Shown: positions 1 to 5,088, counted from the stretch's first letter. The stretch: DNA of 5,929 nucleotides from Pseudomonadota bacterium (GCA_030918015.1 JAUPTP010000166.1:1-5929), one strand, 5' to 3'. Numbers and translations: made by a program. The notes: a model not told the origin generated them from the letters alone.

Positions 1-137
1 AGGTGGAATGGCTGCGCGGCGGCCAGCCCTTCACGCCGGACCCGGCGGCGAGCCTGGCGGCCAACGGCCTCGGCCACAAGACCTCGCTGCGCCTGCGCAC
101 GCCGCAGCTCCCGGGCCTGGCCGGCGCGGCCTTCTGA
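1..137 (+). CDS. dmpO: Phenol hydroxylase P4 oxygenase subunit, C-terminal end (partial)
   Basis: This is the 3' end of a gene that enters from the left edge. The reading frame begins at base 3 and gives 44 residues before the TGA at 135-137. The peptide contains VEWLRGGQPFTP, then a Gly-x-x-His-Lys segment, then RTPQLPGLAGAAF. This matches the conserved tail of the DmpO/PhlO/TomA4 family as I remember it (EWL..-PFTP-..-HK-..-TPGL-G). In this family P4 is a small subunit of the three-component phenol hydroxylase, which hydroxylates phenol to catechol with a diiron oxygenase. The identification is supported by the complete P5 reductase gene that follows after 21 bases, the standard order in dmpKLMNOP operons. 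The N-terminal part and the other oxygenase subunits lie outside the window. Confidence 0.85.
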   Translation, partial: VEWLRGGQPFTPDPAASLAANGLGHKTSLRLRTPQLPGLAGAAF

Positions 138-158
138 TCACGTCCAGGAGACCGTCCC

Positions 159-1226
159 ATGAGCTTCGAGCTGCGCATCGAACCGACCGGCCAGACCCTG
201 GAGGTCGCGCCGGACCAGACCGTGCTGGACGCCTGCCTGCGCGCCGGCCTCTGGCTGCCCCACGCCTGCTGCCACGGGCTGTGCGCCACCTGCAAGGTGC
301 GCGTGCTCGACGGCGAGGTCGACCACGGCGAGGCCTCGCCCTTCGCGCTGATGGACTTCGAGCGCGAGGAGGGCCGGACGCTGGCCTGCTGCGCGACGCT
401 GCAGTCCGACGCGGTGATCGAGGCCGATCTGGAGATCGACGCCGACGCGCGCGTCATCCCGGTCGAGGACTTCCGCGCCACCGTGCTGGCCCGCCAGGCG
501 CTGACGCCCACCATCCTGGGCCTGACGCTGCAGCTGGACCGGCCGATAGCCTTCCAGGCCGGCCAGTACATCAACCTGGCGATCCCGGGGCTGGCGGCGC
601 GGCGCGCCTTCTCGATCGCGTCGCCGCCGTCGCTCTCGCGCGACGGGGCGCGCATCGCGCTGCAGGTGCGCCGCGTGCCCGGCGGCGCGGGCACCGGCTG
701 GCTGCACGACACGCTGCGCCCGGGCATGACGCTCGATCTCGCCGGGCCCTACGGCCGCTTCTTCGTGCGCACCTCGGCGGCGCGGCCGATGCTCTTCATC
801 GCCGGCGGCTCCGGCCTGGCCAGCCCGCGCAGCATGATCCTGGAGCTGCTCGAACAGGGCGACGGCCCGCCGATCACGCTGGTGGTCGGCCAGCGCTGCC
901 GCGAGGAGCTCTACGAGCACGAGGACTGGATCGCGCGCGCCGAGGCCGATCCGGCGCGGCTGCGCTACCTGCCGGTGCTCTCGCACGAGCCCGAGGGCAG
1001 CGCCTGGCGCGGCCTGCGCGGCTGGGCGCACGAGGCCGCACGCGACCTGTTCGACGGCGACTTCCGCGGCCTGAAGGCCTATCTCTGCGGCCCGCCGGCG
1101 ATGGTGGAGGCGGCGGTGTCGACGCTGATGCAGGGCCGGCTGTTCGAGCGCGACATCCACACCGAGCAATTCCTGTCGGCCGCCGACGCCCAGCGGGTGC
1201 GCAGTCCGCTGTTCCGCTCGGTCTGA
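159..1226 (+). CDS. dmpP: Phenol hydroxylase P5, NADH:ferredoxin-type reductase component
   Basis: A 355-residue protein, close to the roughly 353 residues usual for DmpP. The ATG is preceded by AGGAGA at 146-151. Three modules are visible. First is an N-terminal plant-type [2Fe-2S] ferredoxin domain with Cys37-x4-Cys42-x2-Cys45 and a distal Cys77, followed by the family signature ASPFALMDFEREEG around residues 59-72. Second is an FAD domain with the Arg-x-Phe-Ser motif at 149-152 and GPYGRFF at 196-202. Third is an NAD domain with AGGSGLASPRSMI at 215-227 and YLCGPPAM at 308-315. In the family, P5 takes electrons from NADH through FAD to the 2Fe-2S centre and passes them to the diiron centre of the phenol hydroxylase oxygenase. 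It is cytoplasmic. No key residue is missing, so the gene looks functional. It sits directly behind the P4 gene. Related reductases of toluene or benzoate oxygenases share this architecture, but the P4 neighbour makes phenol hydroxylase the best assignment. Confidence 0.95.
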   Translation: MSFELRIEPTGQTLEVAPDQTVLDACLRAGLWLPHACCHGLCATCKVRVLDGEVDHGEASPFALMDFEREEGRTLACCATLQSDAVIEADLEIDADARVIPVEDFRATVLARQALTPTILGLTLQLDRPIAFQAGQYINLAIPGLAARRAFSIASPPSLSRDGARIALQVRRVPGGAGTGWLHDTLRPGMTLDLAGPYGRFFVRTSAARPMLFIAGGSGLASPRSMILELLEQGDGPPITLVVGQRCREELYEHEDWIARAEADPARLRYLPVLSHEPEGSAWRGLRGWAHEAARDLFDGDFRGLKAYLCGPPAMVEAAVSTLMQGRLFERDIHTEQFLSAADAQRVRSPLFRSV

Positions 1227-1235
1227 GCGGCATAC

Positions 1236-1261
1236 CCGCCGGGCATCGCGGCGGACCTTTT
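1236..1261 (+). terminator. Possible weak rho-independent terminator or attenuator after dmpP
   Basis: Ten bases after the dmpP stop, CCGCCG (1236-1241) pairs perfectly with CGGCGG (1249-1254) across a 7-base loop, and ACC then TTTT (1258-1261) follow. The stem is short and the T run is four bases and displaced by three, so full termination is doubtful. It could instead reduce transcription of the ferredoxin gene relative to the hydroxylase genes or stabilise the upstream 3' end. Confidence 0.4.
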
Positions 1262-1325
1262 CGGTATTGGACAGCCGGGAGCGGATCTGGCTATCTTCCC
1301 GCCAGAAAAACAGACAGACAGAGAC

Positions 1326-1330
1326 AGGAG
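1326..1330 (+). promoter_or_regulatory. Shine-Dalgarno AGGAG that fixes the ferredoxin start
   Basis: AGGAG lies 8 bases before the ATG at 1339. The open frame extends upstream to a TTG at 1267, but that would add 24 residues unlike any ferredoxin N-terminus and has no comparable ribosome site. The SD sits in a purine-rich, CAGA-repeat leader (1311-1334). Confidence 0.75.
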
Positions 1331-1338
1331 ACAGCCTC

Positions 1339-1692
1339 ATGGCGATGAGCACGCCCGCGGCCGCACGCTTTGCGGTACGCATCGAAGACACCGGCGAGAC
1401 CTACCGCTGCGCCGACACCCGCTCGCTGCTGGAGGGCATGGAGGCCCTGGGCCGCAAGGGCATTCCGGTGGGCTGCCGCAATGGCGGCTGCGGGGTCTGC
1501 AAGGTGCAGATCCGCGACGGCCGCTATGCCTCGCGGGTCATGAGCCGCGACCATGTCAGCGAGGAGGACGAGCGCTGCGGCCGGGTGCTGGCCTGCCGGG
1601 TCCGGCCCTGCAGCGACCTGAGCCTCAGCGTGATCGGGCTGATGCGCAAGAGCGTCTGCCGCTCCGATCGAAGTCCGGGGACCGAGACATAA
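1339..1692 (+). CDS. dmpQ: Plant-type [2Fe-2S] ferredoxin, XylT/DmpQ-like
   Basis: A 117-residue protein, near the roughly 112 residues of DmpQ. The cluster ligands are Cys46-x4-Cys51-x2-Cys54, in the context PVGCRNGGCGVCKV, and Cys86 in VLACRV. The block between them (YASRVMSRDHVSEED, residues 63-77) matches the Ser-x-x-Met-Ser-Arg-x-His-Val stretch of XylT/DmpQ. In this family the ferredoxin re-reduces the active-site iron of catechol 2,3-dioxygenase after it has been oxidised by substituted catechols, keeping meta-cleavage running. It does not feed the hydroxylase, which has its own reductase. Position directly after dmpP fits the classical order, but it is separated by 112 bases with a terminator-like hairpin and has its own ribosome site. 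The oddity is on the other side: no dioxygenase gene follows. Confidence is high for the family and slightly lower for the DmpQ role. Confidence 0.88.
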   Translation: MAMSTPAAARFAVRIEDTGETYRCADTRSLLEGMEALGRKGIPVGCRNGGCGVCKVQIRDGRYASRVMSRDHVSEEDERCGRVLACRVRPCSDLSLSVIGLMRKSVCRSDRSPGTET

Positions 1693-1694
1693 GC

Positions 1695-1714
1695 CGCACA
1701 CCAACCAGTGTGCG
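1695..1714 (+). terminator. Hairpin after the ferredoxin gene, possible terminator without a T tract
   Basis: CGCACAC (1695-1701) and GTGTGCG (1708-1714) form a perfect 7-bp stem with a 6-base loop, starting 2 bases after the ferredoxin TAA. No T run follows on either strand. It may act as an mRNA 3'-end stabiliser or Rho-assisted stop between this operon and the oppositely transcribed unit that ends at 1798. The rest of the 105-base gap shows nothing I can name. Confidence 0.4.
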
Positions 1715-1797
1715 CACCGGCGGGGCACCTGCGAATCCCCTGGAGTCGCACCGACCGAGGCCGCCGGGCCAGGCCAAGAAGGGCAACTGCTGACGCC

Positions 1798-2245
1798 TCA
1801 GCGCGGGCCGTGGACGATCAGGTGCGGCAGCGCGGCGGCCAGCAGCGCACCGGCGCACAGCTTCTCGTGCCCGAAGCGCTGGCCAAGCACCGGGTAGATG
1901 CTCATCATCGGCACGGAGGCGAACAACAGCGCCGTGGCGGCCGAGCCGCCCGCCAGCATCCCCAGGGCCTTGTCCACCGGCCCCGGCAGGCCCAGATCCA
2001 GCGCGGACACCAGCAGGCCGGCCAGGATGCCCAGGATCATGGGGTTGTGCATCAAGGCCTTGAGCGTCAGACGCAAGGACTCGCGCCGGCTGTGGCCGGT
2101 GCGGGCATCGGCCAGCATCAGCCCCAGCGGGATCACCACCACGTTCTCGACCAGCTCCCCGACGCACGGCCACATAGCCGGCGCCGATCAGCAGGTAGAT
2201 CGGACCGGTGACATCGATCAGGTCGATGTGGGTCGCCAGGCTCAT
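1798..2245 (-). pseudogene. AEC-family (auxin efflux carrier) transporter, degraded by internal deletions
   Basis: Reading on the minus strand, the ATG at 2245-2243 opens a good AEC N-terminus (DVTGPIYLLIGAGYVAVR, 28 residues to about 2162). That frame then turns into Arg/Gly-rich nonsense. AEC homology resumes in a different frame, from about 2163 down to the TGA at 1800-1798: VENVVVIPLGLMLAD, then LMHNPMILGILAGLLVSAL, then LLFASVPMMSIYPVLGQRFG. Intact relatives are about 310 residues with ten membrane helices; here about 150 remain. From remembered family alignments I infer two losses. One is roughly 100 residues at the frame change near 2162. The other is roughly 50-60 residues, in frame, where GMLAGGSAA runs directly into TALLFAS near 1930. 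The C-terminus (LPHLIVHGPR) also looks atypical. A working carrier is very unlikely. The start overlaps the stop of the HAD gene (ATGA), so the two were once a coupled operon. A sequencing error alone would not explain missing blocks. Confidence 0.75.
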
Positions 2246-2901
2246 GCCCCCGTCCCCGTGGGCACGAGATCGAGCAGGTCCTCCAGCCGATCCAGCTGAT
2301 GGATCCGGTCGGCCAGGGCGGGCGGCATCGGCTGGACGGTGCGCACGGCGAAGACCCGCATGCCCGCACGCAGGCCGGCCTCCATGCCGGGCTCGCTGTC
2401 TTCGACCACGGCGCAGCGATGGGGCGCGACCCCCAGCGCCTGTGCGGCCGCCAGGAACAGCTCGGGATCGGGCTTGAAGGCGCCCACCTCGGGGGCACAG
2501 AAGATGCGCCCGGCGACGAAGGGCGCCAGGCCGGTGAGCCTCAGCGTCAGCTCGACCTTGGCGCGCGGACCGTTCGTGGCGACACACAGTGGCACCGCCC
2601 GCTGAACCAGCCCGGCCAGCAGCGCAGCGGCCCCGGGCATCGGACGCAGCTCGCGCTCGAAGACGGCCGCCATCTCCTCGCGCAGCCGGGCCTCGAAATC
2701 GGCGGGCAGCGGCCGCCCCCGGCGCCGGGCCACGGCCTGCAGGCAGGCCGCCATGCTCTGGCCACGCAGACCGGCGATGTCCGCCTCCGACAACGCCGCC
2801 CCCGCTCGCAGCGCCTGGCGACGCAAGGTGTCCAGTCCGAGTTCCTCGCTGTCGACCAGCGTGCCATCGGCATCGAAGAGCAGCGCTTCGATCGTCTCCA
2901 A
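2242..2901 (-). CDS. HAD-superfamily (subfamily IA) phosphatase, YieH/beta-phosphoglucomutase-like
   Basis: A 219-residue protein, the usual size for this group. The open frame is longer upstream, but the convincing start is TTG at 2901-2899, six bases after GGGAGGA, which places the nucleophile motif at the expected distance from the N-terminus. Catalytic motifs are all present: DADGT with Asp10 (nucleophile) and Asp12, Thr109 in VATNG, Lys143 in FKPDP, and Glu167-Asp168 in VVEDS. The segment between residues 20 and 90 is the helical cap of subfamily IA. Such enzymes dephosphorylate small phosphorylated metabolites or move a phosphate on sugars. The VATNGPRAK stretch and the FKPDP context recall E. 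coli YieH, a 6-phosphogluconate phosphatase, but the substrate cannot be read from sequence. The stop overlaps the start of the broken transporter gene. It may have salvaged or detoxified a compound handled by that carrier; that is only inference. Confidence 0.9.
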   Translation of the reverse strand: METIEALLFDADGTLVDSEELGLDTLRRQALRAGAALSEADIAGLRGQSMAACLQAVARRRGRPLPADFEARLREEMAAVFERELRPMPGAAALLAGLVQRAVPLCVATNGPRAKVELTLRLTGLAPFVAGRIFCAPEVGAFKPDPELFLAAAQALGVAPHRCAVVEDSEPGMEAGLRAGMRVFAVRTVQPMPPALADRIHQLDRLEDLLDLVPTGTGA

Positions 2902-2907
2902 GATGAT

Positions 2908-2914
2908 TCCTCCC
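2908..2914 (-). promoter_or_regulatory. Shine-Dalgarno GGGAGGA that selects the TTG start of the HAD gene
   Basis: On the minus strand GGGAGGA ends 6 bases before TTG at 2901. No ATG or GTG start lies nearby with a comparable site, and upstream extension of the frame has no HAD homology. This makes the TTG start well supported. Confidence 0.75.
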
Positions 2915-2978
2915 GTTCGAGTCGGAGGCAGTCTATCGGACGGTAGAATCGGCGACCCATTCCGTTTTCTGCTTCCGA

Positions 2979-2997
2979 CCAGCACCCGACGTGCTGG
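2979..2997. repeat. Perfect 7-bp inverted repeat in the divergent intergenic region
   Basis: CCAGCAC (2979-2985) and GTGCTGG (2991-2997) are exact reverse complements around a 5-base spacer, 6 bases before the ATG of the small ORF at 3004. It could be an operator in the region between the divergent HAD and small-ORF/nitroreductase units, or an RNA hairpin affecting initiation. There is no strong Shine-Dalgarno sequence after it, only GGAT at 2996-2999. Confidence 0.5.
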
Positions 2998-3003
2998 ATC
3001 GAC

Positions 3004-3159
3004 ATGATCGAACTGATGATCCTGGCGGTGATCGGCCTGCTTGGCGCAGGCGTCTGGTGCTTCTGGCCGATCGACCCCACGCGGATCGAGATCGGTGCGC
3101 CACCGGCCCCTCCGAGCCCCCCTCCCGCACCTGCCCCTTGCACCGACACCCCGCCATGA
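3004..3159 (+). CDS. Putative 51-residue small membrane protein, coupled to nitroreductase
   Basis: An ATG-initiated ORF of 51 residues. Residues 3-21 (ELMILAVIGLLGAGVWCFW) are uniformly hydrophobic and long enough for one membrane helix. The remainder starts with PIDPTRIEIGAPP and is dominated by proline and alanine, ending in CTDTPP. The TGA at 3157-3159 overlaps the nitroreductase ATG at 3156 as ATGA. The nitroreductase start has no Shine-Dalgarno sequence, so ribosomes finishing this ORF would be the natural source of its translation; that is the main argument that the ORF is real. Against it, its own ribosome site is weak (GGAT, 4 bases before the ATG) and GC-rich DNA yields chance ORFs easily. 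I recognise no family. It may be a short membrane anchor or a leader peptide that matters mainly for coupling. Confidence 0.5.
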   Translation: MIELMILAVIGLLGAGVWCFWPIDPTRIEIGAPPAPPSPPPAPAPCTDTPP

Positions 3160-3746
3160 CGGACGACGACACGATGCTGATCGAGATGTGCGATGCGCTG
3201 ATCCACTCGCGCCAGCACATCGGTCCCAAGCATCTGGAGGCCCCGGGGCCGGACGACGAGACGCTCGACGCCCTGTTCGCGGCAGCCGCGGCGGCGCCGG
3301 ATCATCACCAGCTGCGGCCCTGGCGCTTTCTGGTGCTGGGCGAGGCGGCCCGCCAGCGCCTGTCGGAGGTCTTCGTCGCCGCACTGCTCCAGCGCGACCC
3401 CGAGGCCCTGCCCGACCAGATCGAGGACGCCCGCATCAAGGCCTTCCGTGGCCCGGTGCTGATCCTGGCCATCGCCGACCTGCGCGCCGACGATCCGGAG
3501 GTGCCGACCTTCGAGCGGGTGTTCTCGCTGGGCTGCGCGGTGCAGAACCTGCTGCTGGCCGCCCGCGCCCGCGACATCGGCAGCGGCCTGTCCAGCGGCC
3601 GGGCGCTGCACACGCCGCTGATGCGTGAAGCCTTCGGGCTGGCCGAGGGCGAGCATGCGGTGTGCTTCATCAGCCTGGGCACGCCGCGCCGGTCGGGCCG
3701 GGGTCGCGCACGGCCGGCGGTGGCGGATTTCGTGCAGCGACTCTGA
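3156..3746 (+). CDS. Nitroreductase-family FMN oxidoreductase, YdjA-like
   Basis: A 196-residue protein, about the length of YdjA and shorter than NfsB-type enzymes. Family landmarks appear in order: a Ser-Arg pair at 18-19 at the FMN phosphate position, the AAAAAPDHHQLRPWRF block at 43-58 (family pattern AP-S/D-x-x-N/H-x-QPWRF), the dimer/FMN helix SLGCAVQNLLLAA at 124-136 followed by IGSGLSSG at 141-148, and a C-terminal LGTPRRSGRGR segment corresponding to the Gly-x-Pro/Arg FMN contact. Such enzymes are homodimeric flavoproteins that use NAD(P)H to reduce nitroaromatics, quinones or related acceptors. The physiological substrate is unknown. The start at 3156 is chosen because it overlaps the stop of the upstream small ORF and leaves the conserved Ser-Arg at the usual distance; Met7 (3174) is an alternative. 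Neither start has a Shine-Dalgarno sequence. Residue N131 within the VQN helix is retained. Confidence 0.88.
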   Translation: MTDDDTMLIEMCDALIHSRQHIGPKHLEAPGPDDETLDALFAAAAAAPDHHQLRPWRFLVLGEAARQRLSEVFVAALLQRDPEALPDQIEDARIKAFRGPVLILAIADLRADDPEVPTFERVFSLGCAVQNLLLAARARDIGSGLSSGRALHTPLMREAFGLAEGEHAVCFISLGTPRRSGRGRARPAVADFVQRL

Positions 3747-3761
3747 GCCCCACAGACACCG

Positions 3762-3835
3762 GATGCCTCGACGCCGGCCCCTGGAGTCAAGGCGTCAATC
3801 GCAAAGCCGTTAGTGTTCTAAATGGCATCTGACGC
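3762..3835. repeat. Nested inverted hexamers between nitroreductase and the par promoter
   Basis: GATGCC (3762-3767) and GACGCC (3770-3775) are matched in reverse order and orientation by GGCGTC (3791-3796) and GGCATC (3824-3829), and a further TGACGC (3830-3835) complements GCGTCA (3792-3797). The inner pair could form a 6-bp stem with a 15-base loop behind the nitroreductase gene, without a T run. Protein-binding half-sites are the other reading. Chance is not excluded. Confidence 0.3.
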
Positions 3836-3852
3836 TTGAACCACCAATCATC

Positions 3853-3895
3853 ACTGGTAGGATTTTTAATCAGTATATCAATATCACCTACCAGT
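3853..3895. repeat. Spaced 9-bp inverted repeat flanking an AT-rich core upstream of parA
   Basis: ACTGGTAGG (3853-3861) and CCTACCAGT (3887-3895) are exact reverse complements separated by 25 bases that are almost entirely A/T. The arms are about 34 bp apart centre to centre, close to three helical turns, so both would face roughly the same side of the DNA. It lies immediately upstream of the parA promoter, where type Ia partition systems place operators and sometimes the centromere. Candidate binding site for ParA, ParB or an architectural protein. Confidence 0.55.
3875..3886 (+). repeat. Tandem ATATCA direct repeat inside the AT-rich core
   Basis: ATATCA occurs twice in direct tandem (3875-3880 and 3881-3886), with a related AATCA at 3868-3872 and ATCATCA at 3847-3853. 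The low melting stability of this stretch contrasts with the GC-rich genes on both sides. It may be a bending or unwinding element. It is too short to call an origin. Confidence 0.4.
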
Positions 3896-3907
3896 CAGGA
3901 TTGACTG
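3892..3907. promoter_or_regulatory. Palindromic operator over the parA -35 box
   Basis: CAGTCAGGATTGACTG is a perfect 6-bp inverted repeat with a 4-base spacer. Its right arm covers TGACT of the -35 hexamer TTGACT (3901-3906), and its left arm shares CAGT with the preceding 9-bp repeat arm. A repressor bound here would block RNA polymerase. ParA proteins carrying an N-terminal HTH, like the one encoded next, are known to repress their own operon, so autorepression is the likely use. Confidence 0.6.
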
Positions 3908-3929
3908 TATTGGTCTCGATCTCTATATT
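3901..3929 (+). promoter_or_regulatory. Sigma-70 promoter of the parAB operon
   Basis: TTGACT (3901-3906; 5 of 6 consensus) is followed after exactly 17 bases by TATATT (3924-3929; 5 of 6). It is the best promoter match I see in the window and points into parA. The expected start of transcription, about seven bases past the -10 box, is 3936-3937, which coincides with the ATG at 3937. Confidence 0.7.
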
Positions 3930-3936
3930 CATGCTC

Positions 3937-5088
3937 ATGTCTCTCCGCTCCACCTTTGCCCAGGTCGACAGCCTGCTCTACCGTCTGCGTGCCGCCGGCA
4001 CGCTGCTCGGCGTCACCGACAACACGCTGCGCGGCTATGCCGACAACGCCGGCATCCCGGTGCGCCGCGCCTGCGACCTCACGCCGGGCGCGCCGGCGGT
4101 GCGGGTGTTCGAGCCCGACACCCTGTTCCGGCTGGCGCAGTGGCGCCGCGCGCAGAACTATGTGAAGGCGCCGGCCGCCGGCAGCGGCCCGGTCGTCGTC
4201 ACCGTCGATGTCATCAAGGGCGGCACCGGCAAGACCACCACCAGCGTCGAGACCGCGCTGCACCTGCAGCTGCTGGGCCTGCGGGTGCTGCTGGTCGACC
4301 TGGACGTGCAGGCCAACGCCACCCAGCTGATGGGCTACGAGCCTGATCTCACGCCCGACGAGGCCGAGGCCTACGGCGTGACGCCGGCGGCGATCGTGCA
4401 GGACACCTTCGCCTCGGTGCTGATGCCCTTCCTGGAGGGGCGCCAGCGCAACCAGCCGGTGCGCGCCGTGCCCGCGGGCGTGATCAAGAAGCCCTTCGGC
4501 GAGCACGGGCCGCACCTGATCCCGGCCGACACCTTCCTGGGCGACATCGAGCCGGCGCTGGCCAATGCCAAGGGCCAGCGCGAGCTCTACCTGCGCCAGC
4601 TGATCGCCGCCTCGCTGGCCGGCGCCACGCCGGGGCTGGAGCTGTCGGTCTACGACGTGATCGTCTTCGACTGCCCGCCCAGCGTCAGCTTCACCAGCAC
4701 CGCCGCGATCGCCGCGGCCGATCTGGTGATCGCGCCGATCCGGCTCGACGCCTTCAGCGTCAAGGGCCTGACCAAGCTGATGAGCGAGATCGACGGCCTG
4801 GACGCCGCCTACCATGTGCGCCCGGAGCTGATCATCCTGCCGACCCACTACGCGCCGCAGCTCGCGCGCATCGGCCGGATGCAGACCCAGCTCAACCAGT
4901 ACCGCGACCTGATCGCGCCCTGCGCGATCTCGGCCTCCGAGGAGTTTCCGAAGTCGCTCGACCGCTACCTGCCGCTGACGCTGCAGAAGCCCACCTGCCA
5001 TCCCTCGAAGGAATACCGCCTGTTCGCCGAGCATCTGCACGGCCGCATCCTGGCCCTGGCCGCCGCCCGCCGCCGCACCGCATCATGA
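3937..5088 (+). CDS. parA: ParA, type Ia plasmid-type partition ATPase with N-terminal HTH
   Basis: A 383-residue protein from ATG 3937. An ATG at 3931 and a TTG at 3901 are also in frame, but both fall within or ahead of the promoter. Residues 1-75 form a DNA-binding region; LGVTDNTLRGYADNAGI (24-40) resembles a MerR-like helix-turn-helix, and RVFEPDTLFRLAQWRR (56-71) follows. The ATPase core has the deviant Walker A KGGTGKTTT (94-102) with both signature lysines, Lys94 and Lys99, the A' motif VDLDVQAN (120-127) with Asp121, and Walker B VIVFDCPPS (241-249) with Asp245. In the family, ATP-bound ParA coats nucleoid DNA and is released by ParB bound at the centromere, moving replicon copies apart; the HTH form also represses its own promoter. 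Length and HTH indicate type Ia (P1/F-like) rather than the shorter chromosomal Soj. It is followed by parB with a 4-base overlap. No replication initiator gene is visible in the window. Confidence 0.93.
   Translation: MSLRSTFAQVDSLLYRLRAAGTLLGVTDNTLRGYADNAGIPVRRACDLTPGAPAVRVFEPDTLFRLAQWRRAQNYVKAPAAGSGPVVVTVDVIKGGTGKTTTSVETALHLQLLGLRVLLVDLDVQANATQLMGYEPDLTPDEAEAYGVTPAAIVQDTFASVLMPFLEGRQRNQPVRAVPAGVIKKPFGEHGPHLIPADTFLGDIEPALANAKGQRELYLRQLIAASLAGATPGLELSVYDVIVFDCPPSVSFTSTAAIAAADLVIAPIRLDAFSVKGLTKLMSEIDGLDAAYHVRPELIILPTHYAPQLARIGRMQTQLNQYRDLIAPCAISASEEFPKSLDRYLPLTLQKPTCHPSKEYRLFAEHLHGRILALAAARRRTAS

Noticed and set aside
1288..1302. TGGC followed by GC with the GG-N10-GC spacing of a sigma-54 promoter, upstream of the ferredoxin gene; also TTGGAC (1267) with TATCTT (1292) as a sigma-70 pair.
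   Set aside because: Only the GG and GC cores match for sigma-54 (CCGC instead of TTGC), and the sigma-70 pair has a 19-base spacer. Neither is convincing.
8..1391. Long open frames on both strands across the dmpP region.
   Set aside because: Their translations are Arg/Ala/Gly/Pro-rich without motifs and are shadows of the GC-biased codons of dmpP. The P5 frame has all family motifs and a ribosome site.
1717..1750. GCGAATCCCC with preceding GGGG resembles the T-arm end of a tRNA, suggesting an attachment-site remnant.
   Set aside because: The loop is too long, the GTTC of the T-loop is missing, and no acceptor or anticodon arms can be paired.
2944..2949. TAGAAT as a -10 box for the small ORF and nitroreductase.
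   Set aside because: No recognisable -35 hexamer lies 16-18 bases upstream. A promoter is likely somewhere in 2902-3003, but I cannot place it.
1737..3788. An exact 11-bp direct repeat, CCCCTGGAGTC, at 1737-1747 and 3778-3788 flanks the HAD/AEC/nitroreductase block, like a target-site duplication or recombination scar.
   Set aside because: A window of this size and GC content is expected to hold several chance 11-mer pairs. There are no terminal inverted repeats or transposase, and the match does not extend on either side.
3875..3890. IHF-like site (TATCAA followed by a T-rich half) in the AT-rich core.
   Set aside because: The first half fits WATCAA, but the TTR part of the consensus is absent.
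3840..3930. AT-rich repeat region as a replication origin.
   Set aside because: There is no DnaA box, no proper iteron array and no replication initiator gene in the window. A partition operator region explains it more simply.
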